From assembly GCA_013396915.1 (NCBI GenBank), contig VWZL01004643.1, forward strand, positions 657,581 to 721,580: a stretch of 64,000 bases of DNA, given 5' to 3'. This DNA comes from Stercorarius parasiticus (taxonomy: Eukaryota; Chordata; Aves; Charadriiformes; Stercorariidae). Positions within the stretch are counted from its first letter, which is position 1. Each line of letters starts with the position of its first letter. The position numbers and the translations under genes are program-made. The notes under the pieces were generated by a model, which was given only the letters and a program-made list of their open reading frames with translations, searched no databases and was not told where the DNA came from. Positions 34,575 to 46,083 of this stretch are shown here, piece by piece.

Positions 34575-37250
34575 TCAGTCATACTGCAGCAGAGAGTAGA
34601 AAGGGATGGACTTGAGCTTTTCCGACCCTTTCAGGAGTTTTAACTCTATGATCACCAGGCACTCCAGGACTTCTGCCTTCAGCCTCTTCATCAGCTCACA
34701 AGCTGCACACATGGTACCTGCACGACAGAGGTTGAGCAGAAACATCGTCACTCGAGGAGCAGTGCCGAGGTACGCTTCAAACCCCACAGCCACTTCTGCT
34801 GCCACCAACGCACGCGTACGTGGGTTACACATGCTCTAACACTGTCTGCTTCTCACCTCCAGTTGCAAGCAAGTCATCTACAATAACTACTTTTTGTCCC
34901 AGCTCCACGGCATCACTCTGGATTTCAAGTTCAGCCTGCAGGGTGGAAAGAGTAGCTTCATTTTAGTCTTGCCTTACAGAGAAACGCTTCACAAACTGCT
35001 AACACATGGTGGAATGCAGACAAGTCTTCAGCAAGACCAACCTTAACACTCAGCACCTAAAACCCCAAAAAACACATATTCCAGCTACAAGGGAGTACCA
35101 CGAAAATATATAGCGGGTTAGGTGACTGCTGGGCCAACCCTCTGGCACATCAAAATCCTGAACATTCATCAAGTGAGTTACGGTCCCATCATGAAACCTT
35201 ATCCTGAAGCAGCTTTCCAGTGAGGAAAGTCTCCTGTAATGCACTGGGCTGGAGCACTCTGCTTGCACAGCACCACCAAGCCAGATCCAAACCGTCACAG
35301 GCACGTCCTGTGTCAGATGAACTTGTCCCATGCAAGGGTTGGCCCAAACAATCCTCATAAAGAATGCCTAGGTTTGGTGTTTCTGCTGCTGGTCCCTGGG
35401 TGCCGTTAGTTGCCAGCGTCAGCGTGTTATTAGGCTTACACCTCTGCTCTTTAATCAGAGAGGCTGCGGTGTTATGAGGCGAGCACTCCGGTTTGAAGCC
35501 ATGCAATAAAGGCATTTACTTATAGCACTTACTGGAAGAGTGGGAAACACACTCCACGTTCGTGCCCCTGAATTCAAGCCAAAGAAAGCAATTTAGCATC
35601 AAGTCGTTATCACCCCCCCCAAAAAAAAAAAAAAAAAATCAGTGCGGCTCAGCGATACAAACTGCTTGTCCATGGCTCAGGGAGGGAGCCACCATGCCAG
35701 GGCACAGCGAAGCTCAGCGCCGCTCCTGAAGCTTGTGCCATGCCAGGCTGCCCGTGGCATCAGCACTGGCTGTGAAACCCAACTTGGGGACCACCCCATT
35801 GGTTCTGTCACCCTGTCCCCTTGCTGACACCCCCCAGCCCGGAAACCCTCTTCTCCCTGGGCATTACCTTGCCATACTCGAGGGTGTAGGAGACCGACTC
35901 GGTCGGACCGGGAAGCTTCCCCTTCTTCCGTATTGGCACGAAGCCGATGCCCAGTCTCTGAGCCAGGGGGGGGCCTATGAGGAAGCCACGGGAGTCCAGG
36001 CCTGGGGGGAGCAGAGCAGCACAGAACAGTCATTCGACTGGGGGTATCTGCACAATACCCCAGGTTTATCCTCCCGTATTCAGGGGGGTGTCTCTAGAAG
36101 CAATCTGCTCTTACAGTCATTTCTATGGGTTGAAAACACACATACCACACTCTTGCACTGCCTGTGCTCGCCAAGATGTGCTGCTGATGGGCTTCCGGGC
36201 ACCGCATCGGCCTATTTTGCCTCTCCTCTAGCTCTTCTTCTTAGAGATAAGCTCAGCTAAGCTCCAGTATCAGTTGGCCACACAGCCAGGGACTTTGCAC
36301 CACCAGGGGGGACAGACTTCAGTTATCATGAGGCACTTGGACCAGGTTTGGTCTAGACTCCTTGAACGTCGGGCTATCGCCCAGCCCGAGCACTGCTTTT
36401 CTAAGCACTTCCATTCTCAGCCTCTTTCATAGGTGTGTCGCAACGTGTTATCACCACAAAGGCTGTTTCTGTTGGCTTGAAAAAGCCCCCATGAGAGGGA
36501 AAATGTGCTGGAACAGAGTGCCTGCCATGGGGACTGTGCGAGACCTTACAGACATGCCTGTAAGACTCTATGTCAGACTTTCAGTCTGACTGTCTTTCAG
36601 TACTTTTCAGCACTTCCTGACTCTTTTTAATGATGAAAGCAATGACTTACGGAATTGGCACTGAAGTATCAGATGGAGTCTGCCACATCCAAACCCAGTA
36701 TTTCAGGAACTACAGCAGTAAGTTAAGGGCATAACCTGTCCCGGCGTTACCATATGATAGAGGCCAACATTAGGGTGACTATAACGTCCAAAGGCTACAG
36801 TATTCCCTGCCCCATTAGCAGAGGAGCCTCCCCACGCCTCCCGCCCGGGCAGCCTGAGGACAGGGTGCTCTGCCCTGGCCTCAGAGACGTTTCAACCAAC
36901 GCTCACCTACAATAAAGTCGATCTGGGGGAAAGATGCCCTCAAATGATCTTCCAGAAGATCAATCAAAGTCCTGAAAGCTCCAGGATCCTTCAGCAAGGG
37001 GCTGATATCGCTGCAAAGAGAAGGAAAGGGGTCAGTTACCTCTGGGGGCTGGTCTGGCTCCCGACCGAGCTCCTAAGCCCAGGAAGGATGGATGGGCGGC
37101 CAGGAGAGGAGCTGGCGGCGAGCCCGCGTCCCCTCTCCATCCCCGGTCCCGGTCCCGTCCCCGTTCGCACCGGAAAAGCACGCCGGGCACCGGGAAGTCG
37201 GGGAAGGGCCGCACCCGGTCCCGCACCCGCCGCAGCCGCTCCTCGCTCAT
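34575..37250 (-). CDS. APRT: APRT, adenine phosphoribosyltransferase (complete, 5 exons, 179 aa)
   Basis: APRT converts adenine and PRPP to AMP and pyrophosphate in cytosolic purine salvage. Exons: 37171-37250, 36907-37010, 35868-36001, 34857-34935, 34575-34717, totalling 540 nt including the stop and in phase throughout. The start is chosen at 37250 because [20 protein letters not shown] aligns with the mammalian N-terminus. The PRPP-binding signature [13 protein letters not shown] spans the exon 4-5 junction, the GLDSRGF loop is in exon 3, and the C-terminus ends SLLQYD. Length matches the usual 180 aa, and no key residue is missing. It is convergent with CDT1 and same-strand with GALNS, as in mammals. 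Confidence 0.97.
35613..35638. repeat. C8-A18 homopolymer tract in APRT intron 3
   Basis: A run of eight C followed by eighteen A inside the 932-bp intron between APRT exons 4 and 3. It is likely length-variable and error-prone in sequencing. Confidence 0.8.
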
Positions 37251-37360
37251 GGCGGCCCCGCTCTGCGCAGCCGCCGCGCAGCGCCGGGCGGGCGGGGCCC
37301 TCGGCGGGGAGCGGCCCTGCGCTGCCTCCGGGACCGGCAGCAGCGGGTACGGCGCTCCGA
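37251..37360 (-). promoter_or_regulatory. APRT promoter, GC-box rich
   Basis: CpG-dense sequence just upstream of the APRT start codon, with overlapping GC boxes (gggcgggcggggcc at 37286-37299) and no TATA box. SP1-driven TATA-less promoters are established for mammalian APRT. Extent is inferred from composition and is bounded by the minisatellite that begins near 37380. Confidence 0.5.
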
Positions 37361-37379
37361 TAGCCTGGGACGTGGAACT

Positions 37380-38360
37380 CTGGCACCCCGGGGCACGGAG
37401 CTCTGGAACCTCGGAGCCCCGACCCCTCGGTGCAGGGAGCTCTGGAACTCCAGAGCCCCGACCCCCGGTGCATGGAGTTCTGGTAGCACCAGTCCCCCCA
37501 GTGCATGGAGATCTGGTACCTCAGGGCACAGAGCATTGGTCTCTCCATGTGCATGGAGGTCTGGTATCCCAGAGCCCCAGCCCCCCCGGAGCATGGAGCT
37601 TTGGAACCCCGGAGCATGGAGCTCTGGTACCTCAGGGCACAGCACTTTGGTCCCCCCTGGTGCATGGAGCTCTGGAACCTCGGAGCCCCGACCCCCCGGT
37701 GCATGGAGCTCTGGAACTCCACAGCCCCAAGCCCCAGTGCATGGAGCTCTGGTACCCCAGGGCACCAGTCCCCCCACTGCATGGAGGTCTAGTACCCCAG
37801 GGCATGGAGCTCCGACCCCCCAGTGCATGCAGCTCTGGACCCCCAGAGCCCTGATCCCCTGGTGCATGGAGCTCTGGTACCCCAAAGCCCCAGCCCCCTG
37901 GTGCATGGAGGTCTGGTACCCCTAGGCACAGAGCACTGGTCCCCCCAGGGCGCGGAGCCCTGACTGCCCGGTGCATGCACCCCCATGCACGGAACACCAA
38001 CCCCCCTAGTGCATGGAGCCCCAGTCCCTGCACGCATAGAGCTCTGGCATCCCAGGTCACATAGACCCAATGTCCTCGGTGCATGGAGCTCTGATACTCT
38101 GGTGCACGAAGCCCTGGTCGCCAGGTGCACAGAGCTCTGGCACCTTGGCGCATGGAGCCCCAACACCCTCTGGTACATGGAGCTCTCGTCGTTACCCCAA
38201 CCCGCAGAGCCCCGATCTCCCCAGTGCATGGAGCTGTACTACCCTGCAGCATGGAGCTCTGGCACCCTGGTGCATGGAGCCCCAGTCCTCCCTCTGAAGA
38301 GCGCTCTGGTACCTGCAGCATGTGTTTTTCCTCAGTGCATGGAGCCCTGAGACCCTGCCT
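37380..38360. repeat. 39-bp minisatellite array upstream of APRT
   Basis: About 25 imperfect copies of a unit containing gtgcatggagctctgg. Copies at about 37663, 37702, 37741 and 37780 are spaced exactly 39 bp; elsewhere units are shortened or lengthened to roughly 20-45 bp. Because 39 is divisible by three, long open frames run through it on both strands (for example 37092-37925 plus and 37036-37782 minus), all made of a 13-residue periodic peptide. These are not genes. Confidence 0.92.
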
Positions 38361-41300
38361 TGCCCCAGCCAGCTTTGGAAAGGGGTCCCATGCCCAGAGG
38401 TTACGCTTCCCTTCACCCCTGCCCTGCTATCACTAAACTCCTTCCCGCTTTTCTGTCTTTCATCACCTCTTGTGAACCCCTGGAATCGCATTTTGTGGTT
38501 GTTGGAACCGTTGGTTTGGATTATACTCATGGGGGATGATAACACAGCCAGTCTGAGCGCCCTTGATCCTGGGCTAACAGCTCAGCAGCTATTGGTATGG
38601 CAGGTCAGGGCACTCTCACACAGCTCCTATCTCCCATCGCCCGATGGGTGAATAGCCGTTTGCCCACGCAAAACCCATTGTGGGCAGGAGACATACTGCT
38701 GAATGAGTACAGATCTCCTCTTACATTAGCAAATACGACTTGGGCCTGGTCCAAATGCATCTGGGCACAACCCGCTGCAGAAAGCAAAGGCGGTTCTAGC
38801 ATGCACACCCCTGGCTGAGCTCAGTGCTTGCTGCCGATAGCTGCAATGGGGACAGCTTGGCTCCACACCCTCCAGACAGCCGTTACGGTCTGTCTTCGAG
38901 GTGTGTGACAGCACGCCAGCAGCTATCCAGGTGTTCTGCAGTGATTTGATGTGGACCCCGTGGGACGGGTGCTCAGGGCTGCAGAAGCCTGTCTTTCTCC
39001 TAATCTTGCTGGACTAGTTGCTCCCCGTGAGGTCCTTTCAGCTACGAGAAGTGGCTCTCGCACAGGAGGAGCAGCCAGCTCAGCTGTGACAGGCTCATGT
39101 ACACATCACGGCTCGTGAGAAACCCGATTCTGCCTGCATCCCAGCATCTGACACGTCCTGTGTCGTTGCACAGTTCCCAGTGCTTGGTGCAAACCCTCAG
39201 GAATCATTTGCCACACACCGAATCCTCCACTGCTCTATTTTCTTCCTAATTCATCTATAGACGGCAAAAGACACCTGTTTAATGGATGTCTGCCTGAGGT
39301 GCAAATGGGGACAAGCTGAAGGCCAGTGCAAAGGTTGCTCCCTTTCTTGTTAAGCTCTCTATTGCCAGAGACAGCCCGCGCAGGAGGTCAGCGTGTCTCC
39401 TTTCACAACCATTCCCTTAAAGACTAAGATTTTCCCTGAAGTCAGATTATCTCTTTGGCACCAGAAAAATCCTCTCTAGCAGCTGTTCCAGTGAAGCAAA
39501 CACGGATGAAGCACGTCGTCTTCCACTGGAACAGGGGCTTCGCAACACCCTCGCTCCCTCAGATGAGCTGGAAGGGTTTATCCTGTAACCTTACCAACCA
39601 CGATACTGGACAATGAGCTATTCCAGCAACTCCTCTTCTTCCTGGCGGATGGAAGTCATGGAATTTATCTGCCTACCCATGGAAATAAGCAGGAGCTGGG
39701 AAAGGGCTTTTTTGCAGGCTGCCTGTAGTGCAAACACCAGGCATCCCCTGCCTTCTGCCTCTCACTAATGGAGAATCTGAGAGCTGGGGTCTTCATCACA
39801 CTTTTCTTGTTTGTGGCCCTCCTACACAATCACCACCACCACTAGCAGAAGACACCACCACATTTTTCTTGAGGCTAAGGGAGGTTCCCCGGCCCCTCAC
39901 GCCAACCGACCCTAGGCAAACCAGCGGCTCTCACCAGGAGGAGCTGCCGAGGGCTCCCACGGGTCCCTTTGCATCCAGCAGCTGGGTGAAGACACGGCTG
40001 GGGGATCTCTCCTCCTCTGATGCAGGATCAGGCCTCAGACACCATCAGTTCTGCCAGGAAGAACACAAACGTTACACCAAATCGGACTTCCAATGATTCA
40101 GGTGGCAGAAATTATGCCAGCTCAGGTTTAAATAACATTTCTCAGATCTCTGTCAGAACTTCACCTCGTTAATCCTCCATTTCAAAGGTTATGAATTGCA
40201 CCTACCAGTACGGACTGGTTTTTAACATCCAAAGTAAATTAGTTTCCCCGTCATTGTTCAACCTTTGAAACAACAGTGCTGACTCCTACTGCAATTTCCA
40301 TCTGAAAAGAACTTTCCTAGGACCAATTTCCAAATGTGATGTCAAAGGACTTCGGCTCTGGAATATCATCGAGGAGGTGTCTCAACATCCGCATGTGGCT
40401 TCCAGAGGTTTAGGGCTGTTCTGTGCCTGGGGGAGGAACCACCACCTCAGATCTGGACCCCCCAGAGGGTACTGTAACAGGGGGACACTGGCTTTGCCTC
40501 TCTTTTGGACACAGAGCTAATGAGGAATTTAAAAGTGCTTTGAGATCCTGATACGAGAGATGTTATTAACCTGTCAACATAAAAACTGGGGGTATAAAAG
40601 CTTGTGAGCTAACTCTAATCAGCTTAACCAGGCAATTAGAAGAGCTGTGCTGAGTATGGAAGTTTCTGTTCCGTTAAGGATTTTAAAACTTCAGTGTGAA
40701 GTGGAACAAAATGCTCAAAATTTCAACATACCCCACAAGGGGAAATGAGAACTAAAATTTCCTTTCAAATCCGCTGGAACGTTTCGTTTCAATTTCAGCT
40801 TTAGAAACGCATGCACTTTAAACCCATTTTTTTAAAATATCTTATTTCAACAGCAGAAAAATGCGGTTCCCCAGCCAGCTCCCTGGGCTTGGGACCGAAG
40901 CGTCCGTACTGAATAACGAGCTAGCTTTGTCCCCCCTAAAAGAGGCGAAGGCACCGTGAACCAGCTCTGCCCTTCCACAGCATCCCTGTTTGCACGGAGC
41001 CGAACCCAGCACCTCCTGCCCGCTGCAGCAGGTTGGATCAGGCCCTTGGAGAAGACACAAAACTCCTCTCTCTCCTCTGGGCAGCCCGGCCGAGCCGGGA
41101 GGGGATTTTGAGTCCGATCCAGAACTAATGGATTTGGCACACATTCCTCACTGCTGGCGAACGGGCCGACAGGCTTTTCATCCCCTATCCCTTTCAGATG
41201 GGAATCGTGCTACCAACCTACATATCGCCCAGAAGGGTATTAAGTGACTCCAGGAGGGACAAAGGCATAGAGAGCTGCCAGACTGCCGCTCTCGAGAAGT

Positions 41301-41930
41301 TGCATGGCAGAGGTTTGTTTTTTTTACACTCCTAAGAAACCACAGGCTTTTGGCTGGGGATCCACCTTTATTTAGGATTTATATAATCCGAACTCAACTT
41401 CGAGCAACAACAGAACTATAAACGGTGGAAGGGGATATAAAGAAAACAGGCAAATGGAATCTTTTCTCCAGTTAAACTGGCTTTAAAATAGCCAGTTTCC
41501 AAAGGAAAAAAGAAGCAAAAATGAGATTTCAGTTCTTCCCTTACAACTGTTCTTAAAAGCTAACAGTTTAATTCAAGAGGCACCGTCGTGCCGCTTTCTG
41601 ATAACATACGAAAAACTCACATCAAATACTATCAGAAAACAAAAGCAAAAGTCTATTTCCAAGTATTATAACTGTTAAGAGAAATGGAAAACAAGCCACT
41701 CTAACTGCAAACCAGTTAATTGGATACTGAACAAGCACTCAAGAGTAACTCGTGCAGAGGAAAAGTGCATGTAGTTTATACAGTTTCCCAGTGCTGAGGA
41801 CAACAGCAAGATCCCTGGGGAGAGATTTCTCGTCTAGCTGGGCTGAAGAGGCTGCTGGCAACTCTGCAGACAATACACTGCCTCCCAGCACTGCCTTCCC
41901 CTCCAAAGCCCCGATTCAAACCATTCTCAC
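38361..41930. other. Intergenic DNA, no gene recognised
   Basis: AT-richer unique sequence between the APRT-side minisatellite and the broken frames at 41.9 kb. A TATA-like word with a G-rich left flank (gggggtataaaagc) lies at about 40587-40600 on the plus strand, with no convincing exon after it. Nothing else stands out. Confidence 0.4.
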
Positions 41931-42660
41931 CTTCAAAAGGTCTTCCTTCAGCTGCTGAAATTATTTCACTTGATGACTGCAAAGATGTCCTCACTGGAAA
42001 AAAAAAAACAGTGTTCTCCAGCCTTCGGGAGATCCTCATCTTGTCAGCTTTGCTTTATGCGAAACTAGGAGGCTTTTGGAAGCTGTCCACCATGTTTGGG
42101 AAAGGCTTGATGCGGCAGGTACTGACAACTGCCAGCTTCCACGCGGCAGCGAGTGTCCCAGGTTCAACAGCCTCCTCCTCGGCGATGTTAGTTCCAGTTC
42201 CTTCAGTGAAAGTTCACTGTCATCCTCAGCACTTGCCTGAAAACTCAGTCCCCAGACACTGTGTAACGTTTTATTAGCAAATACGCGGGTATCACTCGCT
42301 CTGGCTCTGAACTTACCCATTTTCACTTTTAATACCGTGTTTCTCGGCTTCCCATTTAAAATGCAGAGGCATGTTATCTTTCATCACCGCACTCAATACA
42401 GTTTGCAGGGCATTAACCTTGGCTCTAAGTGTTCGGAATTGATCTTCTGCTTTCCAATTCCAGTGTTCAGATCCCCAAATTGTTGGTCCACAGAGACTAA
42501 TTTGCCACCGAAATAATCCATTTGTCGCTGCAGGATTTTAAATCAAGACTCCATTTTTGCAGCCATAGACTGTAAATGCAGTAGGACTTTTTCCACGATT
42601 ATTAGTTACATCAATTTCAGAAGCTCCTCTGCATGGAGGGCTGGATGATAACACAGCCTC
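41931..42660 (-). pseudogene. Unidentified broken reading frames (possible pseudogene)
   Basis: On the minus strand several frames look protein-like but are broken by shifts and stops. One stretch is heptad-like and amphipathic (MDYFGGKLVSVDQQFGDLN, near 42450-42530), one continues in another frame (ALQTVLSAVMKDNMPLHF, near 42350-42410), and one is acidic (EDDSELSLKELELT, near 42190-42235). A 63-nt exon-like piece at 41931-41993 has a good polypyrimidine acceptor and a GTGAGA donor. I do not recognise the family. It could be a decayed processed copy, a retroelement ORF, or chance open frames in a GALNS 3' region. Confidence 0.3.
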
Positions 42661-45600
42661 AGGGGCAGAGCAGGGAGACTCGAGAGGCTCAGCTAATTGG
42701 AAATTAAAGGCAAGAAAGAAATTCCTTGGACTCTCAGCCCAAGCAGATATTAAGCTTTTAGCATTTAGCAGACATATTTAAATATAAAGGAAGGAACGCC
42801 ACATAGAAGCAGTCTTACACAGATATCATCTTTCCTTTAGCTCTTCTGTCTTGCAGCTTGAGAAAGGAAGTCACCAACAAACCAGCTTCACTGCTGCAGT
42901 CCCTGACTGACCAGTAAACCCCACCGGACCCACTCCTCTGTCAACTCCTATTGCACACACAGCCGCAGGCAGCTCCTGCAAAGCCAACTCCTGCCCCGGT
43001 ACAGGCAGTTCACAAAACTGGGCAACCATCACCTGGACCAACTTCAGATGGGAGGCTTAGGCTAATTATTAAGGGCAGATGTGGTAATACATGCTGGCTG
43101 CTTTGTGATCCAAGGTGTGTATCGGTGCTTTTGAGCTGCGTCACACTAACGCTGCAGGCTGGCAGCGCTCGTCCCTGCGGCTGCGCTGGTGGACGCGGCC
43201 TCAGGCCACGTGTGCCCCTGGTCCCCACACCAGCCTGTGAATTGTACTCAGGCAGCTGTGTGGGCTGGGAAATTGATCCACGTTAAAAATAATACAGGGA
43301 AAACAAAACAAGCTATTTTTAACCCAAGTCAGTCCCATGATCTGGACGGCGAATCTGCGAGACTGTCCCAAAGCAAGGTGTTATTCAGTTGTTTTACAGG
43401 TGCGCACAGACAAATCATATAATGCATTTCTGATAAATTAGTTTATTTTTCTTCATTAGTTCCTCATCTCACAACCTTAAAATCTGTACATCTTTGGGAA
43501 AGGCTTGGATTTAAAATTCTTCCTAGCCAGCCAGCTGTAAAACTACTATTCTTATTTAAATTTAAAGCAGTAGCTTCTTCACATTAAGCTTCGATCTTTT
43601 ATAATAAACGGACATGAAGCAGATAATAAACAGACATCAAGTCAACTCACTTATAGCAGCCAGCTTTCTAGTGCAAAGTTGACACCCAGTATCTATGCAC
43701 CGATAGATTATTTCAATGAGGACTTTGTGTGCTGGGTAACCAGACAAACACCGTGTGTGCTGAGAACAGGATGGCTTGTCCAAGCAAGTCACACAGACAG
43801 GGGAAAAGCAGTATCTCCAAAACTGCAAGCGGTGAAAGAGTAAAGAAAGACGTGGCAGCCAGGCAGGCAGGGGACACGGGGTAGCAGGCATCCAGCACGC
43901 TCACGATGTGCATACTGCAAATGCTAAGAACTGAGAAACGTGTCCGGGCTAGTGCTCAGATGATGAGCTGCGATCCTGCGATGCAATCTCTTAATAAGCA
44001 GGACGTAGAAAGACAAAGCGCTGTTAAGAGTTTGCAGCAGACATGTTCAGAATTATTCGAGGGCTGACAGCGATTTTCAGGGAGTTGCGGTGACAGACTC
44101 CCTCATCTGGTGGTATCTTTATCTGGTGATAATCATGGACTGCAGGGCTCTGAACAATTCTGGGTGACAGAAGCAGCAAAGCAGAGGTGGACCAGACCCA
44201 GAAAATGGGAAGTTACTGTTTTTGTGTGGTCTCCTGTGCTGACAGACACACGTGACTGCTGCAAGTCCTCCTACCAGTCCTTCTCATATAGCATCACTGA
44301 AGAACAGGCTGATAAGAATCTCTCAAGACTTGAGCTATCCACACTTGTCAAAACAGAGAGAAATGTTATGGATGAACTGGAAGTGCCTTGATATACTGGA
44401 AGGACAATTAGCAACATCAAAAGGCATCTACGACATTTGGACTATAAACAAACACCATTTACAGATGAGCAAACAGCGAGTTTCAGAGGCTCTGCCAGCC
44501 GATGAAATAAATGTTGGCTGTGATTTCTGATAGGTGGAATAGTAAGAGCTGACTCAAGTGCTGTTCTTATTACAATCTTAGAGGATTATCCAGCTTCAGG
44601 AGATATACAGTAGGAATTACCGTGGAGGGGATTACAGGTAGCATAAACCATGGGAACAGAGAGAATGAGAGCACTTGGGATTACCGGGAGGGTAAGAACA
44701 AGCAGCTGAGAAGCCCATTGCAGGCAATAGCACAGCAGTTACAACAGAAGCAGAGCTCTCCACTCATCTCAAGCCGGCCCCAAGCTTTCCTTGGGAAGGG
44801 AGCAGGGCTGTTTACAGCTACAGAGCACCTTGATTTTTCCCAAGACAGCACAATGCCATGCGGAGAGGGCACGTGCACTGTATAAAACACTGCAGGGGTG
44901 GAAGCGGAGCTGTCGGTGGTGCAAACAGCATGGTTGGGGTTGCTTCTAGCCACTCCCCTGAAGCCCCAGGATAACTTTGCTTGGTTTCGTTCGAGACACA
45001 CTTATTAGCAATAACAAAGGGTGTGAAACAGGCTCAAAAGCAGATGAGAAATTTGCAATGTGAAATTGTGCGAAGGACTGGCATTTACCATGAACTCTGC
45101 TTAGAGAAGTGCTACACCCAGTCTGTGGAAAGTTTGCACAAGGAGAATTCCTCAGAGAGCGTACACTGGAAACAGGGTCAAGAGTTAACATCTGATGTAA
45201 ACGGGCATTTCTGAGCCTGCAGTTGGCTGGGCCCAGATCATGAGACTAAATGCGTGACTTAAACCATATTTGGACCCAGATTTTGGAAATTAAGAAAACC
45301 CCTTAAGCGAACAACTGACTCCCAGCACCCTAAGAACATCCTGCACACCATCAATACGACAACACTTACATGAATGTGATCTTCAAATTTCTTTATACTG
45401 TTACCCAGGGAATGTTTGAAGCTACGGATGGAAGGCAGGCAAGGCTGTTCTCCTGATATATTAAGGGAGCAAGCCCCTTAGTTGGGAACAGGAGGGAGCA
45501 CTTGTTTGCACCCAGCGATGCCCAGCAGTGGTCTGAGCTCTACAGCTGCACCCAGTGCTCACAAGTTCAGGAAGAAAGGAAAAACAAGCTGGAGTCCAAA

Positions 45601-46083
45601 GAGTTCACAACGGAAATCAAATGCTAAAACAACAAGCTACAGACAAACAAACCAAGGGCAGTTTGGGCAGGGTTTTCTGGCAGCTGTAAGTTTCCTGAAC
45701 AGTCCCCCATGGCTGCTGTTGGGGCATCCGAACAAGCCATGATTTGGGAGAGCAGGTTGGGTGGAAGGAGCAAGAGGAATGGTGCATCCATGGCATTTCT
45801 GAGGTGATGGCAGAGTTGCAGTTGTCCAGAGAGCTTTTATAGTTGAAACAGTGTTCGCTGTAGTTACCATTTACGGAAACAACTAAAACAGGAGAAGAGT
45901 ACAGGCTAAACCCTGAGCACTAGCAATATAAACACTGGCCCTTTTGGAAGAGCAAATGATGATATCATACGTACATCACACCCTTCCTGTGTAAACAGGA
46001 GTGCCAACATGAGAAGACATGCACTGTAAACCATATGTCCGGCTGTTATAGCTTTCCTGTGTAGCTCTTGAGGGCTGCAGAGA
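42661..46083. other. Region downstream of GALNS stop, probable 3' UTR and intergenic
   Basis: No coding exon is seen below the GALNS stop. On the minus strand the first AATAAA reads from tttatt at 43442-43447, so the GALNS 3' UTR could be as long as 2.6 kb; a non-canonical signal closer to the stop is equally possible. The sequence is AT-rich and unique. Confidence 0.35.

Noticed and set aside
37036..37925. Long open frames (up to 277 aa) on both strands upstream of APRT
   Set aside because: They run through the 39-bp tandem array, whose period is a multiple of three; the peptides are 13-residue repeats with no start context or splice support.
40587..40600. TATA-like word suggesting a plus-strand promoter
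   Set aside because: There is no exon, CpG island or downstream frame to support a gene; AT-rich DNA produces such words by chance.
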